NCBI RefSeq assembly: GCF_014201315.1
Contig: NZ_JACHDY010000006.1
Location: 124,001-188,000, forward strand
Source: Edaphobacter lichenicola
Lineage (GTDB): Bacteria; Acidobacteriota; Terriglobia; Terriglobales; Acidobacteriaceae
DNA length: 64,000 nucleotides
Direction of reading: 5' to 3'
The translations under genes were made by a program, and so were the position numbers. Below are positions 8,796-16,258 of this stretch, piece after piece; within the stretch, counting starts at the first letter, position 1; every line of letters begins with the position of its first letter. The notes beneath the pieces were generated by a model. That model saw only the letters and a program-made list of their open reading frames with translations. It searched no databases and was not told the DNA's origin.

Positions 8796-9749
8796 CTAGT
8801 TCAAGAACATCGTCCGGTAGACCGTATCGCGTTGAACCGGCTTGAATCCCGCGTCGCGAATCACTTGGCGCAACTGCTCCTCGGTCGCCGCATTGGCACC
8901 CTCGGCGTGGAGCACGCTGCCTACATCGTTGCCGCCGAAGCGTAGACCGACCTGCAGCACCTTCAGTCCTTGCGTCTCCAGGTTCGACTGCACGTTATCG
9001 ATGTTGTCGAGGTACATGCGCGAGATGGCCAGCGTCTTCAGATACTCGACTGCGGTTGCCTCCTCAAACCCCGGCATTGACGCGGCTTTGGGCGCGAAGC
9101 TCCACGGCGTGAACGAGGCAAAGCCGTTCGTCTCTTGCTGCAGACCGCGCACAGCTTCAAGGTGATTTACGCGATGCTCGATCGTCTCGCCGCCGCCGAA
9201 GGTCATGGTCGCGGTTGTCTGCATGCCGAGCTTGTGAGCGGCGCGATGGACAGCGAGCCAGTCCGCCGTGGTCCACTTTGTGCGGGTGCCCTGCTGTACT
9301 GCATCGTCGAGAATACCCGCGTCATCACCGGGGATTGAGTCCAGTCCGGCATCGTGCAGGCGCGCGATAGTGTCTTCTATGGTGGCTCCGGTCTGCTTGG
9401 CGATGGAGAGGATCTCGCCGGCGGAGAGGGAGTGGAGCCAGAGGGAAGGGAAGCGTTTCTTGATGCTGCGAAAGAGCCCGTCAAACCAGGAGATTGTGAG
9501 CGCAGGGGTTACCTCGCCCTGCAGCATCACGCCGTGGCCGCCCCTCTCCACGATGTGGGAGATCTCTTCGCAGAGTTGATCAAAACCCGCGCCAGTTGCG
9601 GACTGCGCGTAGGTGACTCTTCCGTCGATCGCGTAGCTTACGACGCCTTCGGGGTGCAGACGGCGGCGGACGGCGTCGGCTTCCATTCCAATTCCAATCA
9701 GATCATCGCTACGAAAGCAGTCCAGCGCTTCGTTCCGGCTAATTCCCAT
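8796..9749 (-). CDS. MqnC-family (radical SAM) protein lacking the iron-sulfur cysteine motif
   Basis: The 317 residues align along their length with MqnC, the radical-SAM cyclase of futalosine-pathway menaquinone synthesis: HPEGVVSYAIDGRVTY near the N-terminus, LHSLSAGEI, AGLDSIPG, TTATMTFGGGET, ETNGFASFTPWSF and a C-terminal GFKPVQRDTVYR. Where MqnC carries its CxxxCxxC cluster loop, this protein has TYAQSATGAGFDQL and is shorter; the only cysteine nearby is in QLCEE. I checked the codons on the minus strand around 9590-9660 and the frame is continuous, so a frameshift does not explain the loss. It cannot be a normal radical SAM enzyme. It may be a non-catalytic relative or bind a nucleoside. 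A GT2 synthase gene follows in the same direction. Confidence 0.85.
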   Translation of the reverse strand: MGISRNEALDCFRSDDLIGIGMEADAVRRRLHPEGVVSYAIDGRVTYAQSATGAGFDQLCEEISHIVERGGHGVMLQGEVTPALTISWFDGLFRSIKKRFPSLWLHSLSAGEILSIAKQTGATIEDTIARLHDAGLDSIPGDDAGILDDAVQQGTRTKWTTADWLAVHRAAHKLGMQTTATMTFGGGETIEHRVNHLEAVRGLQQETNGFASFTPWSFAPKAASMPGFEEATAVEYLKTLAISRMYLDNIDNVQSNLETQGLKVLQVGLRFGGNDVGSVLHAEGANAATEEQLRQVIRDAGFKPVQRDTVYRTMFLN

Positions 9750-9840
9750 GGTTCAATTCTACGGTTTTTGGCAGAAAAAAATCTGGGATGGGGGAATAGT
9801 GGTTTTTCAGGGGTATTTTGTGTTTTTGGGTGATTTTGCT

Positions 9841-9893
9841 GTGGTGAAAACGTGGTGAAGTTGTGGTGAAATGCGTGGCTGATGTGGTGTTTT
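9841..9893. repeat. Cluster of GTGGTGAA-type direct repeats
   Basis: Three close copies of GTGGTGAA (9841, 9852 and 9863 approximately) are followed by GCGTGGCT and TGTGGTGTTTT, spaced 10-11 bases apart. The cluster sits 90-145 bases upstream of the MqnC-like gene (minus strand, where it reads TTCACCAC), downstream of the 9984-10382 gene. Helical spacing suggests a protein-binding array, but a purely repetitive origin is equally possible. Confidence 0.5.
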
Positions 9894-9983
9894 AGCCGTC
9901 ACTTTTTCGGGGCCGAAAGATACGCCACCTCTTGCAAGTTTATTTTCGGGAGACCAGATCCGGACGCCAGATCCCGGACGCGC

Positions 9984-10382
9984 TTACCGCTGGAGCAACC
10001 GGACCAGCAGGACGACGACCATCGAAACCAGCGCGATCAGGATAGGAACGCCGGCCTTCAACCACAGGCTGAACGAGGCCACCTGCTTTTCGAGCGCCTC
10101 CATCCGGTGTTCGTTCTGCTCCATCGACGCCTGCGCACGCTTTACCACTTCGCCTACCTCGGTGATCTGCGCGCTCTGGTCCTGCAACTGGCGGTAGAGC
10201 CCCATGTGCGCCTTGGTGACCTGTCCCAGGTCGCCGCGAACGCCCTCGGCCACAGCCAGCATCGCGGCTTCGTTTGCCTTTTCGGCGGCAGCTTTGGAGG
10301 TGAGAAACTTGTCCGCCATCGGCACCAGCCGCGAGATGTGAGGCAGCAACTCAACTAACTGCAAGAATACCTTTGGCCACAT
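9984..10382 (-). CDS. Coiled-coil protein with a C-terminal membrane anchor
   Basis: The 132-residue protein has an amphipathic N-terminus (MWPKVFLQLVELLPHIS). A long alpha-helical region rich in Ala, Glu and Gln runs from about residue 22 to 100 and is probably a coiled coil. One membrane helix at about 107-130 (LWLKAGVPILIALVSMVVVL) ends RLLQR. The arrangement resembles tail-anchored helical proteins, but I do not recognise the family. It is unlinked in function to its neighbours as far as can be seen. Confidence 0.68.
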   Translation of the reverse strand: MWPKVFLQLVELLPHISRLVPMADKFLTSKAAAEKANEAAMLAVAEGVRGDLGQVTKAHMGLYRQLQDQSAQITEVGEVVKRAQASMEQNEHRMEALEKQVASFSLWLKAGVPILIALVSMVVVLLVRLLQR

Positions 10383-10502
10383 ACACTGCTCCCGATGTTG
10401 CTCTTCTTATGTTTCTTGCGGCGAAGACTAGTCCAACCAACTTCTAAATCCTAGTCCAGACACGACCCTCGCTGATCCGTACCGAATCTTTATTTTGGTT
10501 CT

Positions 10503-10961
10503 TTATGGCGTGAGCGCCGAGCGCTTCTGCCTCCACCGCATTACGAGCGCGACGACCGTCACCAGCAAAATGGCCGTAACGATCCCCTGCGACCACAGAC
10601 AGTAGATGCACCACTTCTGCAGGACGTATGCCTCGATGTAGCTGAGAAACGCCGCGAAGAGGAAGCCCACCTGAGCGAACTCGAAGACCAGCCACCAGCG
10701 GCCCATCAGCGCGAGAACGCCGATCGCCGCGTAGCCTGCGATACCCAGCATCGCCACGGGAATATGCGGGCCGGCCTTTGGGTCTTCGTCGAAGGTGTGG
10801 GGAGGAAAGACAGCAAAGCGGCTGTGGTTGACCGCGCCACAGTCGAACTTCTCGGTCACGGCGCAGGGAGGAGCCAGGGCAGGGTCCATGTAGTGAACGT
10901 GAAGGGCCATGGTTGAAACGATAATGCCTGCAACTGCCAGCAACGCAATCAGATACTTCAT
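10503..10961 (-). CDS. Vitamin K epoxide reductase (VKOR) family protein
   Basis: The 152-residue, four-helix membrane protein carries the VKOR active-site pair WCIYC (C118, C121) in the last third. A second cysteine pair lies in the periplasmic loop after helix 1 (PPC...DCG). Bacterial VKOR homologues reoxidise DsbA-like proteins using quinone, so the likely role is periplasmic disulfide formation. No fused thioredoxin domain is present. The frame is open far upstream, but that part has no VKOR features; the ATG at 10961 (MKYLIALLAVAG) begins the first helix. The gene is divergent from the membrane gene at 11155. Confidence 0.88.
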   Translation of the reverse strand: MKYLIALLAVAGIIVSTMALHVHYMDPALAPPCAVTEKFDCGAVNHSRFAVFPPHTFDEDPKAGPHIPVAMLGIAGYAAIGVLALMGRWWLVFEFAQVGFLFAAFLSYIEAYVLQKWCIYCLWSQGIVTAILLVTVVALVMRWRQKRSALTP

Positions 10962-11154
10962 GTCTTCGATTTTACTTCGTGAGAGAACGTGAGGCGACGA
11001 GGTCGTCTTTGTGGTTCGAGGTCGGGTCATCCTCCGCATGGAGTTGCGGGTCGGTCTTGATTGGGGACGAGTATCATCAGAACAGGCAAGACGGGCGAGC
11101 GGCATAACACCCGCAGGGCTTGCCGCGGAGAGAAAAGATGCGCGGAGAGAAAAG

Positions 11155-11820
11155 ATGATCGACAACCGCTTGAACATGAACGGGTATCCCACCACGATCG
11201 AGGGCGCACGCGAGGAGACGGCCTCGCTGCTGGCCAAGGTGCTGGGTATCACTTCGCTTGGCTTTCTGATCACGGCCCTGGGCGTCGCGACTGCTCCCGC
11301 ATGGAGCACGATTCCAGGGATGATCGCGGTGCTTGTCCTCGTGCTGGCGATCACCTTCACTCGCAAGGCGAGTCCGGCGCTGGCGCTTGGGCTGTTCCTT
11401 ACGCTGACCTACTTCATGGGCTGGGAGATCGGCCCGCTGATTCATCGCTACGCTCAGACTGTTGGGTCGGCGGTCGTCTTCAACGCGGCGGCAACGACCG
11501 GCCTGGGCATGGCGGCCATGGGATGCGTCGCGTATCTGTTCAACATCAACTATCGGCGCATCGCCGGTATTGGTTTCGCCGCGCTGCTTTTGCTGATGCT
11601 CGCCGGCATCGCCAGCATCTTCTTCCGCTTCATGACGCCGGATACCTACTCCTGGTTGACGCTGGGGGTCTTTACGCTGCTTACGGTCGGCGACTTTGCC
11701 CGTATCCGTGCAGGTGGAGATGGCCGGTCGGCGGTGTCTCTTGCTCTCTCGATCTACCTCGACGCGATCAACATCTTTATGGCGGTCCTGCAGTTGATGG
11801 GCGGACGCCGCAGGGATTAG
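11155..11820 (+). CDS. Bax-inhibitor-1 (BI-1/YccA-like) family membrane protein
   Basis: The 221-residue protein has seven predicted membrane helices, an N-terminal cytosolic leader with NMNGYPTTIEGAREE, internal GWEIGPLIHRY, and a C-terminal end SLALSIYLDAINIFMAVLQLMG. The YLDAINIF wording near the C-terminus is the BI-1 family signature (YLDxINLF). Bacterial members (YccA, YetJ) are linked to pH-sensitive calcium leak or to FtsH regulation. The ATG at 11155 is preceded by GGAGAG 8-10 bases upstream; the open frame before it is not conserved-looking. Confidence 0.85.
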   Translation: MIDNRLNMNGYPTTIEGAREETASLLAKVLGITSLGFLITALGVATAPAWSTIPGMIAVLVLVLAITFTRKASPALALGLFLTLTYFMGWEIGPLIHRYAQTVGSAVVFNAAATTGLGMAAMGCVAYLFNINYRRIAGIGFAALLLLMLAGIASIFFRFMTPDTYSWLTLGVFTLLTVGDFARIRAGGDGRSAVSLALSIYLDAINIFMAVLQLMGGRRRD

Positions 11821-12034
11821 CCGCGGAGGGTTGCGTCTGGCGAAGATGCAGAGCGTGCAGAGTGTGGATCGTCCGAAGACCTCCTGAAAGCGTTGAACCT
11901 TTTGGGTTCCTGTGCCTGATCCTCCAGGCACGAGGGTAGGGCATTGCTTCAGGGGCGCGATATTCACGCGCAGGTTGCTTTCTGTCGAGGTACACTGAGC
12001 CGACTCAATGAGGCACTCTCTACCGGAGGATCAA

Positions 12035-12574
12035 GTGAAGATTCAAGTCAATAGCGACAAGACGATTGACGTAGACGCGAGTTTGACGGGTTTTGTCGAA
12101 GGGGAGGTGGGCCGTGTTTTGGACCGGTTTGCCAAGAGGCTTACGCGGGTAGAGGTCCATCTTGCTGACGTGGATAACAAAAAGACAGGCAAAGCGGACA
12201 AGCGCTGCTTGATTGAGGTTCGCCCCGCTGGGGACAAGCCGCAGAGCGCGAGCGCAGTCGCTATGACGACGGAGTCCGCAGTTGGAGCGGCCCTGGGAAA
12301 GATGCAGCGCTTGCTTACCACCTTCTTCGGACGGAGGGGAAGGGCTCCAGAGGAGGTCTCCGGGCCTGTCACGCCCGCCGAAAAGGCCGCGCCAGTTCTG
12401 CCGGCCAAGAAAGCGGCGGCCAGTAAGACCGTTGCCAAAACAAGCAAGAAGGTCGCGGCAAAGAAGGCCGTAGCGAAGAAGGCTGCCGCGAAGAAGCCGA
12501 CCAAGCTCAGTCCACGAGGCCCAAAGAAAAAGTTGATCTTCCAGGCCCGGCGAAAGTCTCAACCTTCCCGGTAG
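12035..12574 (+). CDS. Ribosome hibernation promoting factor (HPF/RaiA type) with a Lys/Ala-rich tail
   Basis: The 179-residue protein begins with a GTG at 12035 behind a good GGAGGA site 4 bases upstream; an in-frame ATG at 12008 lacks one. The first 95 or so residues form an HPF/S30AE domain (beta-alpha fold with TRVEVHLADVDNKKTGKADKRC). This family blocks the 30S decoding and P sites in stationary phase. From about residue 115 the sequence changes to Lys/Ala/Thr-rich repeats (KKAAASKTVAKTSKKVAAKK), like the AK-rich tails of histone H1-like proteins, in place of the dimerising C-terminal domain of long HPFs. The tail probably binds RNA or DNA. Confidence 0.8.
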   Translation: MKIQVNSDKTIDVDASLTGFVEGEVGRVLDRFAKRLTRVEVHLADVDNKKTGKADKRCLIEVRPAGDKPQSASAVAMTTESAVGAALGKMQRLLTTFFGRRGRAPEEVSGPVTPAEKAAPVLPAKKAAASKTVAKTSKKVAAKKAVAKKAAAKKPTKLSPRGPKKKLIFQARRKSQPSR

Positions 12575-12645
12575 GCGGCGGACTACGAGGGCCGCTGCCT
12601 GCGGCCATGGAGAAGATGTCAAACTTTTATCGTTGAGTCGGTGCG

Positions 12646-12693
12646 CGGATTTATCTGGGAATTTGTCTGGGGATTTATCTGCGGATTTATGAT
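12646..12693. repeat. Four 12-bp tandem repeats in front of the phosphoesterase gene
   Basis: Four consecutive 12-base units (12646-12657, 12658-12669, 12670-12681, 12682-12693) follow the consensus CGGATTTATCTG with a few changes. The last unit runs into the ribosome site of the GTG-started gene at 12700. Confidence 0.75.
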
Positions 12694-12699
12694 GGAGCG

Positions 12700-13641
12700 G
12701 TGAACTCGACCAGCCGCAGACAGTTTCTCGCGATGCTTGGCGCTACCGGTCTTTCGGCCGCTGTTGCGCCTTCGTTTCTTGCAGCATCAGCGCCTGCCGG
12801 GCCGGTTCAAGAGCCATTCACTTTTCTGTTTGTTACGGATGCGCATCTCCAGCCTGAACTGAATGGCGTTGTCGGCACGGATATGGCATTCAAGAAGGCT
12901 CGTGCGGTCAAAGCTGACTTCGCCATCAATGGAGGCGATCACGTCTTCGATGCGCTGGGCGTGCCGAAGCAACGTGCCCTGACCCTCTTCGATCTCTACG
13001 ACAAGACCGAACAGGATCTGGGCGTGAAGGTGTACCACACCGTCGGCAATCACGATGTCCTTGGCATCTACCCGGCCAGTGGTATCGCGCAGGATGATCC
13101 GCTCTACGGCAAGAAGCTCTTCGAGCAGCGCTTCGGCAAGCTGTACTACTCCTTCGATCACAAGGGCCATCACTTCATCGTGCTGGACTCGATCGGCATC
13201 ACGCCGGACCGCGCCTACGAGGGCCGTATCGACGCGGCACAACTGCAGTGGCTGGCCGCCGATCTCGCTGCGCTGCCTGTTGGAGCGCCCGTGATTGTCT
13301 CGATACACATTCCGCTGGTTACGGCGATTGCAGCGTATATGCCCGAACCGGCTGTCGCGCCGGCTCACCACGGCCTGAGTGTTGCGAACGCCAACCAGGT
13401 GCTCGATCTCTTCGCTGGACATAATGTGCTGGGCGTTCTGCAGGGCCACACCCACGTCAACGAGGTGGTTGAGTGGAAGGGCGTGCCGTACATCACGAGT
13501 GGAGCAGTGTGCGGCAACTGGTGGCATGGCACGCGCCTGGGCACGCCGGAGGGCTTTACGGTCGTCACCGTCGCAGACAATAAGCTCACCACGCACTACG
13601 AACCCTCGGGCTTCCAGTCGGTCGCGCCGCAAAACACCTAA
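12700..13641 (+). CDS. Exported metallophosphoesterase with Tat signal
   Basis: The 313-residue protein starts with a GTG and a twin-arginine signal (TSRRQFLAMLGATG) ending near LAASAPAG. The mature part is a calcineurin-like phosphoesterase with the five metal-binding blocks in order: FVTDAHLQ (DxH), GGDHVF (GD), GNHDV (GNHD), VSIHIPL and LQGHTHVNE (GHxH). The substrate is unknown; exported relatives act on nucleotides, phosphoproteins or phospholipids. Folding before export by Tat fits a dinuclear metal enzyme. It stands alone, with a hibernation factor upstream and a regulator gene downstream. Confidence 0.88.
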   Translation: MNSTSRRQFLAMLGATGLSAAVAPSFLAASAPAGPVQEPFTFLFVTDAHLQPELNGVVGTDMAFKKARAVKADFAINGGDHVFDALGVPKQRALTLFDLYDKTEQDLGVKVYHTVGNHDVLGIYPASGIAQDDPLYGKKLFEQRFGKLYYSFDHKGHHFIVLDSIGITPDRAYEGRIDAAQLQWLAADLAALPVGAPVIVSIHIPLVTAIAAYMPEPAVAPAHHGLSVANANQVLDLFAGHNVLGVLQGHTHVNEVVEWKGVPYITSGAVCGNWWHGTRLGTPEGFTVVTVADNKLTTHYEPSGFQSVAPQNT

Positions 13642-13704
13642 AGAACAGATGCACTGGATGGGGGGGGTGCCCCGCTCACGGGTGTTTTTGTTTCTTTGTT
13701 AAAA

Positions 13705-13732
13705 TACCATGGTACATTGGTACGTATGGTTA
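13705..13732 (+). promoter_or_regulatory. Operator-like palindrome and 8-bp repeats at the start of the RHH regulator gene
   Basis: A perfect palindrome TACCATGGTA (13705-13714) overlaps a direct repeat TGGTAC at 13710-13715 and 13718-13723; a third, weaker unit (ATGGTTAC) covers the start codon at 13726. The 8-base spacing and the position over a TAAAAT box (about 13700) fit autoregulation by a ribbon-helix-helix protein. This is inferred from layout alone. Confidence 0.5.
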
Positions 13733-13989
13733 CTTCAAAGAACGTCGTTGAGATCGAGCGGATTCAGACAGGGGTCCGCATGGAGAAGCGGCTGCTGAAG
13801 GTGTTGAAGGCCGTGGCCGAGTTGAAAGACATGAGTCTGGGAGACTTGTTGGAGGGCATTGTGCTCCACGCGTTTGAAGGCAAGTCCGCGTTCTCCCCGC
13901 AGACCTTGAAAGAGATCGAGAAACTGAAGAACATCTATGGCCTGACGCTGCGTGCGTCCGACAGCCATCACTTGAAGGAGCGCAGATGA
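13726..13989 (+). CDS. Small ribbon-helix-helix-like regulator
   Basis: The 87-residue protein has a short beta-like stretch (ERIQTGVRMEKRLLKVLK) followed by two helices (AVAELKDMSLGDLLEGIVLHAFEG). This is the length and pattern of an Arc/CopG ribbon-helix-helix domain, then a Lys/Glu-rich tail. I infer DNA binding from this pattern; no database match was possible. The ATG at 13726 is chosen over 13696 because the palindromic repeats lie between them. Its stop overlaps the next start as ATGA, so the downstream gene is translationally coupled and probably shares its control. Confidence 0.7.
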   Translation: MVTSKNVVEIERIQTGVRMEKRLLKVLKAVAELKDMSLGDLLEGIVLHAFEGKSAFSPQTLKEIEKLKNIYGLTLRASDSHHLKERR

Positions 13990-14536
13990 AAGCAACCACG
14001 TTACTTCCTCTCGCACTGGCAACTGGAGTCGTGAGCGCAGGACAGCCCCTTGCGATGGCGCAAACAGCAGCCTTGCCGGCTCACGTCAGCAACAGCTTTC
14101 AGTTCGTTGTGCCGGCTCCGTTGAGCCGCGCCTCGGCGCTCTTCGGTCCGGAGGGTGAGCGTTGCTGGGCGGGCAAGCACTGGAAGCCTGAGTTTCTTCA
14201 TCCTCAACCGGCGGAGGACGTCCAGGGAGCTGTCTTCACGGTCCAGCATGGTCCGCATAAGAGCGTGTGGGTGAATACAGTCCTTGATCGGGTGGGAGGC
14301 CGTATGCAGTATGTGTCCTTTATCCCGGACGCGCTGGTCTTTACCGTCGAGGTGCGGCTCTCTGTCCTCGCGCCCTCGAGCACGAAGGTGGAGGTGACTT
14401 AGTTCGGACGGCTCTCGATGTAGAGGCGAATGATGATGTATTGGCCATGGGAAAGCAAGACGCGGAGAGCGGGCCGGAGTGGCAGAGGTCGATTGAGGAG
14501 TGCCTCGCCGCGGAGGGGAAGGCGGCAAAGCAGTAA
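13986..14536 (+). pseudogene. Secreted small protein interrupted by a one-base frameshift
   Basis: The frame starts with a signal peptide (MKATTLLPLALATGV...AMAQ) and continues for 138 codons to a TAG at 14400-14402. The stop falls in mid-protein. Shifting one base at about 14401 opens a clean continuation of 44 codons with the same codon bias (VRTALDVEANDDV...GPEWQRSIEECLAAEG), ending TAA at 14534-14536. The joined sequence has an even beta-rich body and a C-terminal amphipathic helix, like a SRPBCC/polyketide-cyclase-type fold, but this is a weak guess. The cause is either a real one-base loss (for example TAT to TA) or a sequencing error. It is coupled to the RHH gene by an ATGA overlap. 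Confidence 0.75.
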
Positions 14537-14750
14537 TCGTCGCGTGAATCCGATAACGACGCAGGGTCGGCCACCGCTGGAGGTATTTTGCAGGGCGAAA
14601 ATTGTGCGGAACCTGGAAAAAGTAAGTTGAACCGCGTCGATTCCGGGGTATGCTGGGTAGCACTTCAGACGAGGTCGAAATTCCCGAGCTGTCTCGCGCT
14701 GACTTGTCGTCTGCACTTAGGCCCCAATTCCATCTTTCAGGAGTGATGCC

Positions 14751-15293
14751 ATGCAGTGTCCCGTCTGCCACAACGAAGTCTCGCCCCAGAATGCATTTTG
14801 TAACCATTGCGGTGCGCCCGTTGCCACTGCTGGCGGCGCTGCTGCGAGTTCAACCGTGCCGCCTCCGCCGGACTATACGAATGTTCCGCCGGCTTACTCT
14901 ACCGTGCCTCCTGGTTATGTTGTGGCTCCGCCGGTCGTGGCCAGCTCTGGCCTCTCGGAGAATGCGGCGGCGGCCATCTCCTACCTGACGATTATTCCCG
15001 CGATTATCTTCCTGGTGCTCGAGCCCTACAACAAGATGCCGCTGGTGCGATTTCACTCGTGGCAGTCGATAGGGCTTTGCGTGGGGGCGTTTGTGCTGCA
15101 GCTGCTGATCTCTTTTGGGGAGATGCTCCTGCACTTCATTCCGGGAATTGTTCTGCTGTTTTCGCTGGTGCATCTGGTGATCGGACTTGGCCTCTTTCTG
15201 ATCTGGCTGTTCCTCATCCTGAAGGCCAGCAAGGGCGAGTGGTACAAGCTGCCGGTCATTGGCGACTTCGCCGAGAAGCAGGCGCGCGGGTAG
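14751..15293 (+). CDS. Zinc-ribbon membrane protein (DUF4870-like)
   Basis: The 180-residue protein opens with a zinc ribbon of two CxxC pairs (CPVCHNEVSPQNAFCNHCG). A Pro/Tyr/Val-rich linker to about residue 65 follows. Three to four membrane helices come next, with YLTIIPAIIFLVLEPYNK and VRFHSWQSIGL; this core (RFHAxQS-type motif) is typical of DUF4870/TMEM-like small membrane proteins. The C-terminus (YKLPVIGDFAEKQARG) also fits that family. Function is unknown. Its 3' end overlaps the converging methyltransferase gene by 38 bases. Confidence 0.82.
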   Translation: MQCPVCHNEVSPQNAFCNHCGAPVATAGGAAASSTVPPPPDYTNVPPAYSTVPPGYVVAPPVVASSGLSENAAAAISYLTIIPAIIFLVLEPYNKMPLVRFHSWQSIGLCVGAFVLQLLISFGEMLLHFIPGIVLLFSLVHLVIGLGLFLIWLFLILKASKGEWYKLPVIGDFAEKQARG

Positions 15294-16155
15294 ATCTTCT
15301 GGCCCTGGGGAGCGGCAAGTCCTCTCTCCGGGGGGCGTACGGCGCGAGGCGTCTCTCCATCACGGCGATGGCTGCGGCGCTCTCGTCGACCAGGAGGAAG
15401 CTGCGAGCGTGTTTGGCGGCGGCGGCGCCGGTGGTTCCGCTGCCGGCAAAGAAGTCGAGCACCGTGTCGCCGGGGTTGGAGTGGACACGCACGATTCTCT
15501 CGAGAACGCCGAGTGGCTTCTGCGTGGCGTAGCCGGTCTTCTCCTTGCCGGTGGGCGAGACGATGGTGTGCCACCAGACATCGGTGGGCGTCTTGCCGCG
15601 GGCTGCCTTCGTTGCGCCGACCAGCCCCGGCGCCATGTAGGGGATACGGTCGCTCTCGTTGAGGTTGAAGGTGTAGCGCCTGGGATCCCTGGTGTACCAG
15701 AGGATGTTGTCGTGCTTGGCGGGCCAGCGTTTGGTGGCGCGTGCGCCGTAGTCGTAGGCCCAGATGATCTCGTTCTGGAAGCAGTCGCGACCGAAGATCT
15801 CGTCGAGCATGACCTTGCAGTAGTGGACCTCGCGATAGTCGATGTGGAAGAAGAGGGAGCCGGTGGGCGAGAGGACGCGGTGTGCTTCGACCAGGCGCGG
15901 TCGCAGGAAGCCGAGGAAGTCGTCGAAGCGGTCGCCATAACCTGCGCCTCCGTTTTGCTGCTCCAGCACTTCGGTGCGGTAGCGTCGGCCGCCGAATCCG
16001 ACGCGGTCGCCTGCCTCATCGCGAATGGTCTTCATCTGGGTGCGGCTCTGACGTTTGCCGGTGTTGAAGGGGGGATCGACGTAGATCAGCTCTACGGATG
16101 CTGCTGCCAACGACTGCAAAACGGTGAGGTTATCTCCCTGCACGATCCGGTTCAT
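15256..16155 (-). CDS. Site-specific DNA methyltransferase (N6-adenine or N4-cytosine), orphan
   Basis: The 299-residue protein has the amino-methyltransferase catalytic motif first, IYVDPPFNTG (D27-F30). The SAM-binding motif comes late, TVLDFFAGSGTTG. The order IV then I is that of the beta class (CcrM/Mod-like). HIDYREVHYCKVMLDEIFG and ATQKPLGVLERIV between them are also family-typical. No restriction endonuclease gene is nearby, so it is an orphan or regulatory methyltransferase. The start is taken at 16155 (MNRIVQGDNLTVLQ); the frame stays open to 16278 but would run into the divergent phosphatase gene. The basic tail RRSTRAPASRRSRQ overlaps the converging gene. Confidence 0.87.
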   Translation of the reverse strand: MNRIVQGDNLTVLQSLAAASVELIYVDPPFNTGKRQSRTQMKTIRDEAGDRVGFGGRRYRTEVLEQQNGGAGYGDRFDDFLGFLRPRLVEAHRVLSPTGSLFFHIDYREVHYCKVMLDEIFGRDCFQNEIIWAYDYGARATKRWPAKHDNILWYTRDPRRYTFNLNESDRIPYMAPGLVGATKAARGKTPTDVWWHTIVSPTGKEKTGYATQKPLGVLERIVRVHSNPGDTVLDFFAGSGTTGAAAAKHARSFLLVDESAAAIAVMERRLAPYAPRREDLPLPRARRSTRAPASRRSRQ

Positions 16156-16258
16156 GCCAACGGTCTCCGCTCCTAACACTAACGTACCCTTGGTCTCTTC
16201 GGCTGCGACGTGTATTGTTCTCTTCGGATGGCTCCGCTGCACTTGGCCCCGCTCGACT

